In this document: piece after piece, positions 27,125 to 35,895 of the stretch
Layout of the letters: each line of letters starts with the position of its first letter
Position numbering within the stretch: the stretch's first letter is position 1
Assembly: GCF_002250115.1 (NCBI RefSeq)
Contig: NZ_CP019985.1
Location: forward strand, 496,001-560,000
DNA length: 64,000 nt
DNA from: Shouchella clausii
GTDB taxonomy: Bacteria; Bacillota; Bacilli; Bacillales; Bacillaceae_D
Direction: 5' to 3'
Notes under the pieces: generated by a model
What the model was told of the DNA's origin: nothing
The model's input: the letters and a program-made list of their open reading frames with translations, nothing else
Database searches by the model: none
Made by a program: the position numbers and the translations under genes

Positions 27125-27934
27125 ATGGATGTATCATTACTTTTAGAGTACAGCTGGGTGCTTGTTGTGCTTATTGCATTAGAAGGTGTATTGGCGGCTG
27201 ATAATGCGCTAGTTTTAGCGATTATGGTCAAACATTTGCCTGAGAAAGAACGTAAAAAAGCGCTCTTTTACGGTTTGGCTGGCGCGTTTGTTTTTCGGCT
27301 AGGTTCGTTGTTCATCATTTCTTTTCTTGTCGACATTTGGCAAGTTCAAGCAATTGGTGCCGCGTACCTATTATTTATTGCGCTCAACCATTTATACCGA
27401 AAACATATTGTCAAAAAAAGCGAGGAGAAGGCCGGCATTGCGAAAGCCAAAAAAGGAAGCGGCTTCTGGACGACTGTGTTAAAAGTCGAAGTCGCCGACA
27501 TCGCCTTTGCAGTTGATTCGATTTTAGCTGCCGTTGCCTTGGCCACCGCTTTAACACCAACTAATCTCGGCACGGTTGGCAGTATGGACATCGGCCAATT
27601 CATTGTCGTCTTTCTTGGCGGTTTCATCGGCCTCTTAATCATGCGCTTTGCAGCTACAAAATTTGTTGCATTGCTCGAGAAACGGCCTGGCCTCGAAACG
27701 GCCGCATTTATCATTGTCGGCTGGGTTGGCGTCAAATTGACGGTGCAAGTGCTTGCCCATGATGCGATTGCATGGATCCCACACGAATTCCCACATTCAA
27801 CGGGCTGGAAGCTCTTTTTCTACGGCGTTTTAGTTCTTATTGTCATCGCCGGATGGTTCTTATCGAGCAAACCACAAGATGGCGAACAAGCAGCGCAGTC
27901 AGAAAAACGAGCCGAACGGAAAATTGAAGGATAA
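27125..27934 (+). CDS. ykoY: TerC-family membrane protein YkoY (manganese-linked)
   Basis: This 269-residue membrane protein has seven or so helices and two acidic motifs typical of the TerC family (EGVLAADNALV at 20-30, EVADIAFAVDSI near 120-131). B. subtilis YkoY/MeeY exports Mn2+ to support metalation of secreted enzymes; the upstream Mn riboswitch supports this here. The C-terminus is a charged cytosolic tail. ATG 27125 follows GAGAGGCGAG. Confidence 0.88.
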   Translation: MDVSLLLEYSWVLVVLIALEGVLAADNALVLAIMVKHLPEKERKKALFYGLAGAFVFRLGSLFIISFLVDIWQVQAIGAAYLLFIALNHLYRKHIVKKSEEKAGIAKAKKGSGFWTTVLKVEVADIAFAVDSILAAVALATALTPTNLGTVGSMDIGQFIVVFLGGFIGLLIMRFAATKFVALLEKRPGLETAAFIIVGWVGVKLTVQVLAHDAIAWIPHEFPHSTGWKLFFYGVLVLIVIAGWFLSSKPQDGEQAAQSEKRAERKIEG

Positions 27935-27936
27935 GA

Positions 27937-27976
27937 AAAAGACAAAGCTCAGTTTTCATACTGAGCTTTGTCTTTT
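27937..27976. terminator. Terminator of ykoY
   Basis: A 16-bp perfect stem (GACAAAGCTCAG and its complement, flanked by As and Ts) starts three bases after the stop. Confidence 0.9.
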
Positions 27977-28066
27977 ATTTCAACGACAGCCTCGGCTGAC
28001 TATCATTAAGTCTATGTTTTGTGGGCCGTGATCCATTCGTTTAGCCTGAAGGTACCTTCTTCTCCA

Positions 28067-29080
28067 TTATTGCAATTTAATATGCAAATCGCCTATTTTC
28101 GCCCAGCCAACCCGTTTGATTAGCTCATATAACGCCAACGAAATGATCCCTGGCAAAATGATGCCTGTGCCTATAAAAATGAACAAACCTGTTATTCCTT
28201 GTGTGGAAAAAATCGTAATCGGCGCAATCAAAGAATTCAAGCCTAAACCAGCAAGCTCATACGAAACTTGGAACTGAAAGGCGAGTGAAGCAATTGGAGC
28301 GCAAATAATTGCTGCGGCAAACGGAGGCAAACAGAGGCGCGGGTTTTTAATTAAATTGGGAAACTGGACTTTTGGCGTGACAAGCCCTTGGGCAAGTAAG
28401 GCGCCAGCATCGTTTTGTTTCCAAGACATAAGTGTGAAACCGACAAACTGGGCTGTGCAACCAATTAATGCTGCACCACTTGAGATCGGGTCCATTTGCA
28501 AAGCAATCGCAAGTGCGGCTGATGAAGCAGGCGTCATAAGCAATATGCTCCATGTGAGAGCGATGGCCATTGGAGCGAGAATAGGCGATCCTTGTACAGA
28601 CGTAGCCAGTTGTGCGCTTATCCATTCTAGCATCGGTGTCGTCACGGCTGCCATCACAAGCCCTACAAGCCCGCCAACAAAGATACCGGAGAAAGGAATC
28701 GCCATCATATCCAGTTTCGTCTTTCCTGTTAGTCGTTTGCCGACATAAGTTGCTGCGACTGCTGCAATAACAGCGCTCACAGGTTGTCCTGATGCGAGAA
28801 CTGGCAACCCTTCGACAAAGCGGATTGCATTGCCGCCCACCGTACTAGAAGCCATAGCCGCATAAATGACGAGCGTGTTTCCTCCTAGCTGATAAGCGAT
28901 GCCGGCGCCAATTGCTGGAGCGAGAAGAATTTTAGTAATGGAGCCAATTGTGACAAACGCACTCCAACCGAAAATATTGCCGAAAGATTCAAACAAAAGC
29001 CCAATACCTAACGTAACAAGCACTGCATTGGCAACCCCCGCAGATGCTTTATACATCCGATCAATTACGTATGATTTCAT
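28067..29080 (-). CDS. Membrane protein of the PTS EIIC_2-like family
   Basis: This is a 337-residue, very hydrophobic protein with about nine helices and glycine-rich loops (GGNTLVIYAAMASSTVGGNA). It resembles the conserved EIIC-like proteins found in Bacillus without EIIA or EIIB partners; the transported compound, if any, is unknown. ATG 29080 is preferred over 29092 because GGATGGGAGA precedes it. It stands alone between ykoY and the TPP riboswitch. Confidence 0.7.
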   Translation of the reverse strand: MKSYVIDRMYKASAGVANAVLVTLGIGLLFESFGNIFGWSAFVTIGSITKILLAPAIGAGIAYQLGGNTLVIYAAMASSTVGGNAIRFVEGLPVLASGQPVSAVIAAVAATYVGKRLTGKTKLDMMAIPFSGIFVGGLVGLVMAAVTTPMLEWISAQLATSVQGSPILAPMAIALTWSILLMTPASSAALAIALQMDPISSGAALIGCTAQFVGFTLMSWKQNDAGALLAQGLVTPKVQFPNLIKNPRLCLPPFAAAIICAPIASLAFQFQVSYELAGLGLNSLIAPITIFSTQGITGLFIFIGTGIILPGIISLALYELIKRVGWAKIGDLHIKLQ

Positions 29081-29276
29081 GCTGTCTCCCATCCTTACAA
29101 TATTTCATTTATCTGTCTATTTTTAGTCTACGAAGCATCATAACACCTTCTAGCTTGCCTGGCAAATGATTTTTTTGCCAGAGTGCCACATACTGTTAAC
29201 AGCTATTCAATCTCGAAATCTAGTCAAAATCGCATTTGCACTTTGTCTGAAGATATGTTTCACTTTAAGAAGAACC

Positions 29277-29357
29277 ACTAGGGGAGCCGTCTGGCTGAGA
29301 AAAGCGCTGCTTTGACCCTTTGAACCTGATCTGGCTTGTACCAGCGTAGGGAAGTGG
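29277..29357 (+). promoter_or_regulatory. TPP (THI-box) riboswitch
   Basis: The hallmark segments are all present in order: ACTAGGGGAGCC, GGCTGAGAA, GACCCTTTGAACCTGATCTGG and CCAGCGTAGGGAAGTGG. It lies upstream of tenA on the same strand. When thiamin pyrophosphate binds, downstream expression is expected to fall. Confidence 0.95.
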
Positions 29358-29398
29358 AGAACAATTGCTTATTCATGTAAAGCAACTCTCCTTTCTTT
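29356..29398 (+). terminator. Expression-platform hairpin after the TPP riboswitch
   Basis: GGAGA...TTGCTT pairs with AAGCAA..TCTCC across an eleven-base internal region and is followed by TTTCTTT. This looks like a modest intrinsic terminator controlled by the aptamer, 45 bases before tenA. Confidence 0.55.
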
Positions 29399-29442
29399 GC
29401 GGCAGGCATCCCTTTGTGGAAAAAAAGGAGGAGACGATTTTT

Positions 29443-30117
29443 ATGAGTTTTACTGCCGAACTTCGCAAAACCGCCGACCCGATTTACAAAGCCATTTTTA
29501 GCCATCCGTTTGTACAAGGTATTGGCAAAGGCTCGTTGCCCGCAGATTCCCTTATTCACTATGTCAAACAAGATTTTGAATACTTAAATACGTTTATGCA
29601 AATATACGGCATTGCTATTAGCCGGTGCGATAACCGCGAAGATATCGCGATGTTCGCGGAACAAATCGGCTTTATTTTGCATAGTGAAACACACCCCCAC
29701 CATAATTTTTGCGAGGTGGCAGGCGTCCGCTATGAAGATTTGCAATATGAGCCTCTCGCCCCGACTGCCCACCACTATACACGCCACATGCTTGATGTTG
29801 CCCACCGTGGTTCTCTCGCCGAAATATTGGCTGTGCTTCTGCCTTGCCCGTGGACATACCAAGCGATCGGCGACTATTTGTACGAAACGTTTCAGCCAAA
29901 AGCGAACCATCCATTTTTCGACTGGATTTCCTTTTACCGCTCAAACGGAGAAATGGGTGTAACGAAACAATTTTGTAAGCGCCTCGACGAGCTTGCGGCA
30001 CATGCTACCGAACAAGAAAAAGAACGGATGCAAGACCATTTTTTAAAAAGCTGTCAATTAGAATATAGTTTCTGGGAAATGGCTTATGTAAAAGAAAAAT
30101 GGCCGGTTGCTTATTAA
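29443..30117 (+). CDS. tenA: Thiaminase II / aminopyrimidine aminohydrolase TenA
   Basis: This 225-residue enzyme hydrolyses aminomethylpyrimidine derivatives to the HMP precursor of thiamin, a salvage step. Asp44 and Cys135 (LLPCPW) match the catalytic positions of B. subtilis TenA; the Glu is at 207. ATG 29443 follows AAAGGAGGAG. It is a single gene under the TPP riboswitch, suggesting thiamin-base salvage is repressed when TPP is plentiful. Confidence 0.93.
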   Translation: MSFTAELRKTADPIYKAIFSHPFVQGIGKGSLPADSLIHYVKQDFEYLNTFMQIYGIAISRCDNREDIAMFAEQIGFILHSETHPHHNFCEVAGVRYEDLQYEPLAPTAHHYTRHMLDVAHRGSLAEILAVLLPCPWTYQAIGDYLYETFQPKANHPFFDWISFYRSNGEMGVTKQFCKRLDELAAHATEQEKERMQDHFLKSCQLEYSFWEMAYVKEKWPVAY

Positions 30118-30156
30118 CAGCTGCTCCGGCTTAATCGTTCAAACGAGGAGGTTCCT

Positions 30157-30684
30157 ATGCCAAAGCGTTGTGGTTGGGTAAGTGACAGCCCCCTCTACGA
30201 GCACTACCATGATAGCGAATGGGGGCGCCCTACTTATGACGACCAACAGCTATTTGAAATGCTTATGTTAGAGCTAATGCAATCAGGATTAAGCTGGCTA
30301 ACTGTCTTAAAAAAACGAGATGCGCTCCGAACAGCATTCGCTAGCTTTAACTGGGAGTCATTGGCCCGTTTTACAGAAGAAGATGTGGCGCGCTTAAAAG
30401 AAATGAAAGCGATCATTCGCCATGAAGGAAAAATCCGTGCCGTTCTTACAAATGCGGCTGTAGCTCGTAAACTTGCAAACGAGCATGGCTCCTTTGCCCG
30501 TTTTATCTGGTCCTTTGCTCCAAATAAACAGGACAACCTTTCCGAACAAGCTATAGCGCTCAGCAAAGCGTTAAAATCTGCTGGTATGGCCTTTGTTGGG
30601 CCAACCACTTGCCAGTCTTTTATGGAAGCTGCTGGCTTAGTCAACAGCCATGAACAAGGCTGCTACCTTTATCAACCAGTCTAA
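30157..30684 (+). CDS. tag: DNA-3-methyladenine glycosylase I
   Basis: This 175-residue base-excision repair enzyme has the Tag signature: CGWVSDSPLYEHYHDSEWG at the N-terminus, with Cys5 and His16/18 as zinc ligands, the catalytic-pocket Glu in MLELMQSGLSW, and the last ligands in NSHEQGC. It removes 3-methyladenine from alkylated DNA. ATG follows GAGGAGG. It starts 39 bases after tenA and may be read from the same transcript. Confidence 0.94.
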   Translation: MPKRCGWVSDSPLYEHYHDSEWGRPTYDDQQLFEMLMLELMQSGLSWLTVLKKRDALRTAFASFNWESLARFTEEDVARLKEMKAIIRHEGKIRAVLTNAAVARKLANEHGSFARFIWSFAPNKQDNLSEQAIALSKALKSAGMAFVGPTTCQSFMEAAGLVNSHEQGCYLYQPV

Positions 30685-30704
30685 GTTAGTAGACAACAAA
30701 AAAT

Positions 30705-30730
30705 AGGTTGTCGGCAAATGCCGACAACCT
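30705..30730 (-). terminator. Terminator of the sipW-tasA transcript
   Basis: A perfect 12-bp stem AGGTTGTCGGCA/TGCCGACAACCT has a two-base loop; on the minus strand it is followed by ATTTTTTG. It may also end tag transcription from the other side. Confidence 0.8.
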
Positions 30731-30742
30731 CCACTGACTAAA

Positions 30743-31444
30743 TTATTTCGCGCCTTGGTCTGTTTGCTTGGCTAATACTTCAAGTGAAGCAGTATAAACA
30801 GCTCCTTGGTATTCATTGCCTGCATTCTCGTCTAATTTCACGCCAAAATTAAGATCAATGTATTGGCCTTCATCCAATTGCCAAAATTCGTTGTCAGGTC
30901 CTTGCAAGCTGCCATCGCCAAGCACAAACTGATCAGCATTTTCGTCATAAGCTTGTTCATCAATTAAGACAGCTACAACTTCAACGCCATTTGCCTCGGC
31001 CGTATGTGAAAAAGACTGAACTTCATTAGTAATGCCATTAAACAATTGGTCTAACTTATATTGTGCATCTTCATACACATCCCTGCCTGGCGTTGTTGTA
31101 TACTTAATCGCAATGTAGCCAACTTTATACGCATCGATGGGTACATTCAAGTCGACAGAGTGGTCATAGGTTGCTTGCAAATGAGTGTCGAGGGTGCCTG
31201 TATTTTCAATTGAGAGCCAATCGCCAAAAATTAGCTGTGAAGGAGCAAAACTTTCCGCTTGGACGATGTTGCCGTCAATGTCCTCGCCATGGTTAATTTC
31301 CAGCGTTCCATTTTTAATTTCCCCAGTAGCAGACGTTTCCCCTGTAAACCATGAAAACGACCCTCCTGAGCCGAGAACAATAACTAACGCTCCTACAAAA
31401 GCTGTAGCGATCATGGCTAATTTCAATGATTTTACCTTTTTCAT
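30743..31444 (-). CDS. tasA: TasA/CalY-family secreted fibre protein
   Basis: This 233-residue secreted protein has a signal peptide whose cleavage region (SFSWFTGETSATGEIKNGTLEI) matches the SipW-dependent TasA/camelysin family. TasA forms matrix fibres in biofilms. Its ATG overlaps the sipW stop (TGATG), so enzyme and substrate are coupled. There is no tapA gene next to it, unlike the B. subtilis tapA-sipW-tasA operon. Function as a matrix protein is inferred from family and operon. Confidence 0.82.
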   Translation of the reverse strand: MKKVKSLKLAMIATAFVGALVIVLGSGGSFSWFTGETSATGEIKNGTLEINHGEDIDGNIVQAESFAPSQLIFGDWLSIENTGTLDTHLQATYDHSVDLNVPIDAYKVGYIAIKYTTTPGRDVYEDAQYKLDQLFNGITNEVQSFSHTAEANGVEVVAVLIDEQAYDENADQFVLGDGSLQGPDNEFWQLDEGQYIDLNFGVKLDENAGNEYQGAVYTASLEVLAKQTDQGAK

Positions 31445-31974
31445 CAAGAAGCCTCCTTACGTTTTTTTTGGATGGTTTCGTAGAACGATAACAGCAAATA
31501 CCCAGCAATCGGCACGACAATCAACAAACCATAACCAATTGGTTGATTGATTTTTTCAGCAACTAAACCCACTTTAGGAATGGTGAACATATGGGTGCCG
31601 ACAATTTGTTCTTTTACGATTGGGTCTTCGTCTACAACGTTGTTGTTATCGCCTTGCGTCTTATAATACGTCTTTCCATTGCTTTCAAACTTCTCAATAA
31701 TCCGGTGTGTGAACAAGCGCCGTTCAGGAGCCATAAACGTTACAACATCGCCAATGCTAGGCTCCTCATTCTTTTTCATGATGACCACATCTCCGGCGGA
31801 AAATGTCGGCTCCATGCTGTTGGACAAGATGGTATAGCTTGTCCAGCCAAACAGCTCAGGTCCTCTGCCGTCACTGCCCTTTCCTTGAAGGACAAAAAAG
31901 AGAACGAGGAAGAACAAAAACGATGCAATCCCGGTAATCGCCAATTTTCCGATTGTTATCCACATGTTGACCAT
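31444..31974 (-). CDS. sipW: ER-type signal peptidase I SipW
   Basis: This 176-residue membrane protease has a helix at each end (about 10-30 and 145-162), the nucleophile in SNSMEP, and His in FTHRI instead of the Lys general base of bacterial-type enzymes, plus Asp in GDNNN. This Ser-His arrangement defines SipW-type, archaeal/ER-like signal peptidases. It processes TasA, encoded immediately downstream. The start at 31974 has only a weak ribosome site (AGGAAGC). Confidence 0.87.
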   Translation of the reverse strand: MVNMWITIGKLAITGIASFLFFLVLFFVLQGKGSDGRGPELFGWTSYTILSNSMEPTFSAGDVVIMKKNEEPSIGDVVTFMAPERRLFTHRIIEKFESNGKTYYKTQGDNNNVVDEDPIVKEQIVGTHMFTIPKVGLVAEKINQPIGYGLLIVVPIAGYLLLSFYETIQKKRKEAS

Positions 31975-31992
31975 AAATAAACCAGCTTCCTC

Positions 31993-32013
31993 AAAAAAAG
32001 GGGATCCCCCCTT
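31993..32013 (-). terminator. Terminator between the Vpr-like protease and sipW
   Basis: The stem AAGGGG, loop GGAT, CCCCTT is followed by a T-run on the minus strand, immediately after the protease stop. sipW begins 18 bases farther, leaving little room for a promoter, so partial read-through is likely. Confidence 0.75.
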
Positions 32014-32018
32014 CTTTA

Positions 32019-34406
32019 TTAAGATGCAAAATCGAAAGCATAGACAGGCGTGCCAATTGGTTGCGCAACCAATGCTTCTTCTGAAACATACGTGCCAAAC
32101 GGAATTCGATATACTTCACTTTGGTCAGCGACGTTTGTCAACGTCATATACCCTCCGTACAACCCTTCTGCTGCCGTTTTCGGTGCAATGAGAAAGGCAT
32201 TGTTCTCGACTGTCTCGCCTGCTGGCACCGTAATCGTTGAATTGGTTTGCAGAGTAAGGCCATTCTCTCCGGCAGGAAGCGTTCCATTGGCAGTGTGGAA
32301 GGATGCATGTACATTGAATGTCTTTGCTTCAGTACCGCTATTTGTCAAGCGTAGGCTGTGACGTTCCCGGATATTGCCTGCATCCGTACTAACGAAACCA
32401 AAGCTTAATCCACCTGTTTTGTCTTGAATTAAGGCCAAAAGGTCATCCTCTACATGGTAACTGTCAATTGATGCCTGGATCATGACTGTTGATTCAATCG
32501 CAGCAACCGGGTTGATTCGACCGGCCCCTATTTCAAACACATTGTATTCCTCTGTCATTGGTACAGCCGTATTCATTAATTTGGTTTTGATGTCCGCAGG
32601 TGTCTGTTCTGGATTGGCTTGAATCATGAGTGCCGCAACCCCGGCCACGTGAGGGGAGGCCATCGACGTACCTGAAGAGCGTCGATAAGCAAACTCATAA
32701 TCGCCAGTGAACTCCGGTCCTGCCATATAGCTTGGTACGGTAGAATGGACATCGACCCCAGGGGCAACAACTTCCGGTTTAATTGCCGCTGTGTAGTTGA
32801 CCGGCCCCCGTGAACTAAAATCGGCTAGCAAATCACCGGTCGTCACGCTTCCACTCATTTCGCCAAATGTTACTGTTGCCCCGTCTTCCAATAATGAAGC
32901 GATCGCCTCTCCGTCCTCATAAGTTAAAGAAAAACTAGGGACATAGTTGTGGCCCGCACCAGCATAGATCGGATTATGGCCATCCCCTGGAAGATTGTTA
33001 TAAATAATGATTGCCTCTGCTCCTGCTGCTTTAGCGTTTGCAATTTTATCAACAAATGCAAGTTCGCCACGAATTACAAAAGCGACTTTTCCGCTTACGT
33101 CTACTTGTTCAAATTCTGCAACGGTACCAAGCCCGGCATCAACTAGCTCAAGCGTTTGGTTGCTGAAATCCTCTAGGTTGCCTGTAAACGATTCGGCAAT
33201 GACACGGAGGTCGCCTGTCAGCTCTTCCTCTCCTAATTGATACGTACTCGAAAATTCAGGGATCGTAAGAGAAACATTGCTTGCCCCTACAGAAATAGGC
33301 AATGCTGCTGCCCCAGGAGCGCCTACTGTGCCGAGCCCATTACGGCCATTGTTTCCAGCTGATGTCACAACCGTCACTCCAGCCAAGGTAGCATTGTTTG
33401 TTGCTATGCTCGTCGGTGCTATTGGATCGTTGGCATTGTTTCCGAGTGATAGATTGATCACATCCATGCCATCCATTACGGATTGCTCAATGCCAGCAAT
33501 GACATCAGCCGTTGTTCCGGAGCCATACGGGCCGAGGACACGATAGGCATACAAATCGACTTCAGGGGCGACGCCAGTGACAGCATATTCTGAATCATTT
33601 TCTGCTGTTCCTGCCACTGTACCGGAGACATGTGTGCCATGGCTCGTATAGTATGAGTTTCCATTTGCATTAAATTCTGGCATTCCTGAGTTTTGCCAGT
33701 CCTCATAAGTCGCTTCCATTGGGTCGTCATCATCGTCAACAAAGTCATAACCGCCTTTGTATACAGCTTTTAAATCAGGATGTTCGTAGTCAATGCCTGT
33801 ATCAATAACGCCGACTTTTACACCTGCTCCTGTCAGCCCTTGCTCATGGAGCTCATGAACACCGAGGAAAGGAATGCTGTCCACCATCATTGCTTCCACA
33901 GGCTCATCAATGGCCTTTTCCTCCACAGGCTTAATTAACTCAACCACATCATTGCTATAAATTGCTTTTACGCCTTCACGTTCAAGCAACTCTTCCACTT
34001 TGTTAGCTGGCAAGTTTACAGAAACTCCATTAAAAATGGTCGTATATTCCCGTTCTACATAAGAAGAAGCACTCTCGGGCGTATCTAGCACATCCGCCAA
34101 TGTTTCTTTAAATTGCTCGTGCGATTCTTCTACATTTTCCCGTGCTTCTTCCTCTGTCAAATCGTCTTCAAGCTCTTTCGAAACAGCAAGGGCCACTTGT
34201 TCTGGAAGTTCATCTAACTCGACAATAACCGAAACGTCTTCTTTACTGGCCAAATCAATCTCATCAGCTAAAAAGAGCGATTGTGCCTCGGCCCTTTCAG
34301 CGATTGCCAACTGGGGCGCAACCGGTACAGAGCTTGCCGCCATACAAAGGGACAGCGCACTCATGTACATCGTTTTTCGGCCGCTTAACGTACGCGCTTT
34401 CTTCAA
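32019..34406 (-). CDS. vpr: Vpr-like extracellular subtilase
   Basis: This S8 family serine protease has 795 residues: signal peptide (about 1-40), I9 propeptide with a Glu-rich segment, catalytic domain with Asp (VIDTGIDYEHPDL), His (SHGTHVSG) and Ser (GTSMASPHVAG), a protease-associated domain inserted between His and Ser (VAFVIRGELAFVDKI), and a C-terminal beta-rich domain. This is the Vpr layout. I take TTG 34406 (MKKARTLSGRKT...) as start because a signal peptide begins there and GAAAGGGTG precedes it. It is upstream of sipW-tasA, an unusual neighbour. Confidence 0.85.
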   Translation of the reverse strand: MKKARTLSGRKTMYMSALSLCMAASSVPVAPQLAIAERAEAQSLFLADEIDLASKEDVSVIVELDELPEQVALAVSKELEDDLTEEEARENVEESHEQFKETLADVLDTPESASSYVEREYTTIFNGVSVNLPANKVEELLEREGVKAIYSNDVVELIKPVEEKAIDEPVEAMMVDSIPFLGVHELHEQGLTGAGVKVGVIDTGIDYEHPDLKAVYKGGYDFVDDDDDPMEATYEDWQNSGMPEFNANGNSYYTSHGTHVSGTVAGTAENDSEYAVTGVAPEVDLYAYRVLGPYGSGTTADVIAGIEQSVMDGMDVINLSLGNNANDPIAPTSIATNNATLAGVTVVTSAGNNGRNGLGTVGAPGAAALPISVGASNVSLTIPEFSSTYQLGEEELTGDLRVIAESFTGNLEDFSNQTLELVDAGLGTVAEFEQVDVSGKVAFVIRGELAFVDKIANAKAAGAEAIIIYNNLPGDGHNPIYAGAGHNYVPSFSLTYEDGEAIASLLEDGATVTFGEMSGSVTTGDLLADFSSRGPVNYTAAIKPEVVAPGVDVHSTVPSYMAGPEFTGDYEFAYRRSSGTSMASPHVAGVAALMIQANPEQTPADIKTKLMNTAVPMTEEYNVFEIGAGRINPVAAIESTVMIQASIDSYHVEDDLLALIQDKTGGLSFGFVSTDAGNIRERHSLRLTNSGTEAKTFNVHASFHTANGTLPAGENGLTLQTNSTITVPAGETVENNAFLIAPKTAAEGLYGGYMTLTNVADQSEVYRIPFGTYVSEEALVAQPIGTPVYAFDFAS

Positions 34407-34762
34407 ATAAAAACACCCTTTCTGAATCTTTTTGTCGTGCATAACCGAATTATATCGAAAATGCAGAAAACAACAACAAAATTCATAGGGCTTTTGTCCA
34501 TTCAAGAAATCGGCATTTATGCGAGAAAATAGAACCATTTTTCCATTTATAGACTCCAGAAAAGACTGTGCCAATACCTTTTTCTATTTTCCCAACTCAT
34601 CTTCAATTTTTAACTGAAAGAAAAAAACAAGCCTTTATCCCTATTTTTAAAACACGGTCAATTGCATAGATTAATGGATTTATTATCCAAATAGATAAAA
34701 CTTTACACTCATTCCCGGGTTTACCCTCTACTCCCTCCACCGCTCGCTATACGCCCATTAAA
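34407..34762. other. Leader and promoter region of the Vpr-like gene
   Basis: No gene is supported in these 356 AT-rich bases. On the minus strand TTGACC (34656-34661), 16 bases, GATAAA (34634-34639) could be a promoter, leaving a leader of more than 200 bases before the TTG start; I see no known riboswitch in it. Confidence 0.35.
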
Positions 34763-34967
34763 AAAGAGCCTACCTTTTAGGCTCTTTCAGACTGTAGACA
34801 AACGCTCGCATACTTCGTCGTTTGTCTCGGTCATATGCTCATGAACCCACGTTCTATTCGCATCTTCCCTCGCCTGCACTCCTCGTCTGACAAGCGTTTT
34901 CTATCAGTCTGAGTAACAGTTGTCGACTTTGTCGACAACCTCAAAGAGCCTACCTTTTAGGCTCTTT
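34763..34967. repeat. CAGACTG element copy B with duplicated terminator
   Basis: The core (34788-34942, 155 bases) runs from CAGACTGTAGACAAACGCT to GTCGACAACCTC and resembles copy A throughout. On both sides stands the same 25-base hairpin (34763-34787 and 34943-34967; arms AAAGAGCC and GGCTCTTT), a perfect direct repeat. The hairpin differs from that of copy A, so it belongs to the target, not the element. The outer copy keeps a six-T tail for the minus-strand PHP gene. No ORF is present. Confidence 0.85.
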
Positions 34968-34971
34968 TTGC

Positions 34972-35784
34972 TTATAAAATCACCGATTTCCGCTCTTTCC
35001 CAACAAAGAAAACCATCTCTTTAAATCCAATCTCCTTTAGCATACGCTGAACTTCATGATAATCATCAGCAACACGCTCAGGCGTGTGAGCGTCGGACCC
35101 AAATGACACAGACACACCGTAATGGTGGGCTCGCTCTAATATTTCATGGGAAGGATACCAGCCACCACAATCTTTTGTTTTTCCAGACGTATTGACTTCA
35201 ATTGCGACCTGTTCATCGGCAATCACTTTAAGTGTTTCTTCAATAATGGGCGTTTCAATTGCCGAGAACGCTGGATAAAATCCTTTCATGGCATCAATAT
35301 GGCCAAGCACTTGAAACATTCCGCTTTTGGCAGATTGTTGAATCAGTCGATAATACGCCTCTTTCACTTCGACACGCTCTGCCTGATTTAACCCTTCCCA
35401 CCGTCCTTTTCGAAAAATGTTGACCTCGTTTACATAATGGACGGAACCAATAATGTAATCAAAAGGGTATTTCCCATAGACATGTTTGTACAAGTCCTGG
35501 TGATCTGGAAAAAAGTCGCTTTCCATTCCTAGTAGGACATGGATTTGCTGCTTGTACTTTTTCTTTAACGCCAGCACTTCCTCGACGTAGTTAGCTAATT
35601 CGCTTTTCCCCATCGCAATGCCGGGATACAGCTGGTCTTCGTCGCTGTAAAAATACGGCGAGTGGTCAGCAATGCCAATATAGTCCATCCCTTTTGCAAT
35701 CGCCGCCTGTATGTAATCTTCTATCTCCCCAAGGGCGTGGCCACAGCGATGGTGGTGGGTATGCAAATCAAATACAACAGTCAT
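34972..35784 (-). CDS. PHP-domain histidinol-phosphatase-like phosphatase
   Basis: This 270-residue enzyme has PHP motifs DLHTHHHRCGH (metal ligands), IADHS, GMESDF, a HID segment and GSDAHTPE near the C-terminus. It is close in length and motif order to HisK/HisJ histidinol-phosphate phosphatase, but no other his gene is near. ATG 35784 follows AAAGGAG. The two tandem hairpins around repeat copy B form its terminators. Confidence 0.82.
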   Translation of the reverse strand: MTVVFDLHTHHHRCGHALGEIEDYIQAAIAKGMDYIGIADHSPYFYSDEDQLYPGIAMGKSELANYVEEVLALKKKYKQQIHVLLGMESDFFPDHQDLYKHVYGKYPFDYIIGSVHYVNEVNIFRKGRWEGLNQAERVEVKEAYYRLIQQSAKSGMFQVLGHIDAMKGFYPAFSAIETPIIEETLKVIADEQVAIEVNTSGKTKDCGGWYPSHEILERAHHYGVSVSFGSDAHTPERVADDYHEVQRMLKEIGFKEMVFFVGKERKSVIL

Positions 35785-35895
35785 CAAATCGCTCCTTTTC
35801 TTATTGTGCAGCCTTATTATACAACTTTCCTTTCGGACGGTTTAGCGAAAAAGACCGCCCTTCTTGGCAAAGGACGGATAACGGCCAGTGTATGG

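Noticed and set aside
32019-34574. 851-codon reading of the Vpr-like protease
   Set aside because: The extra N-terminal residues precede a clear signal peptide starting at TTG 34406, which has a ribosome site.
34788-34942. Repeat element considered as an insertion-sequence gene or small RNA gene
   Set aside because: Too short for a transposase and stops in all frames; no promoter plus terminator pair was clear, so it is called only as a repeat.
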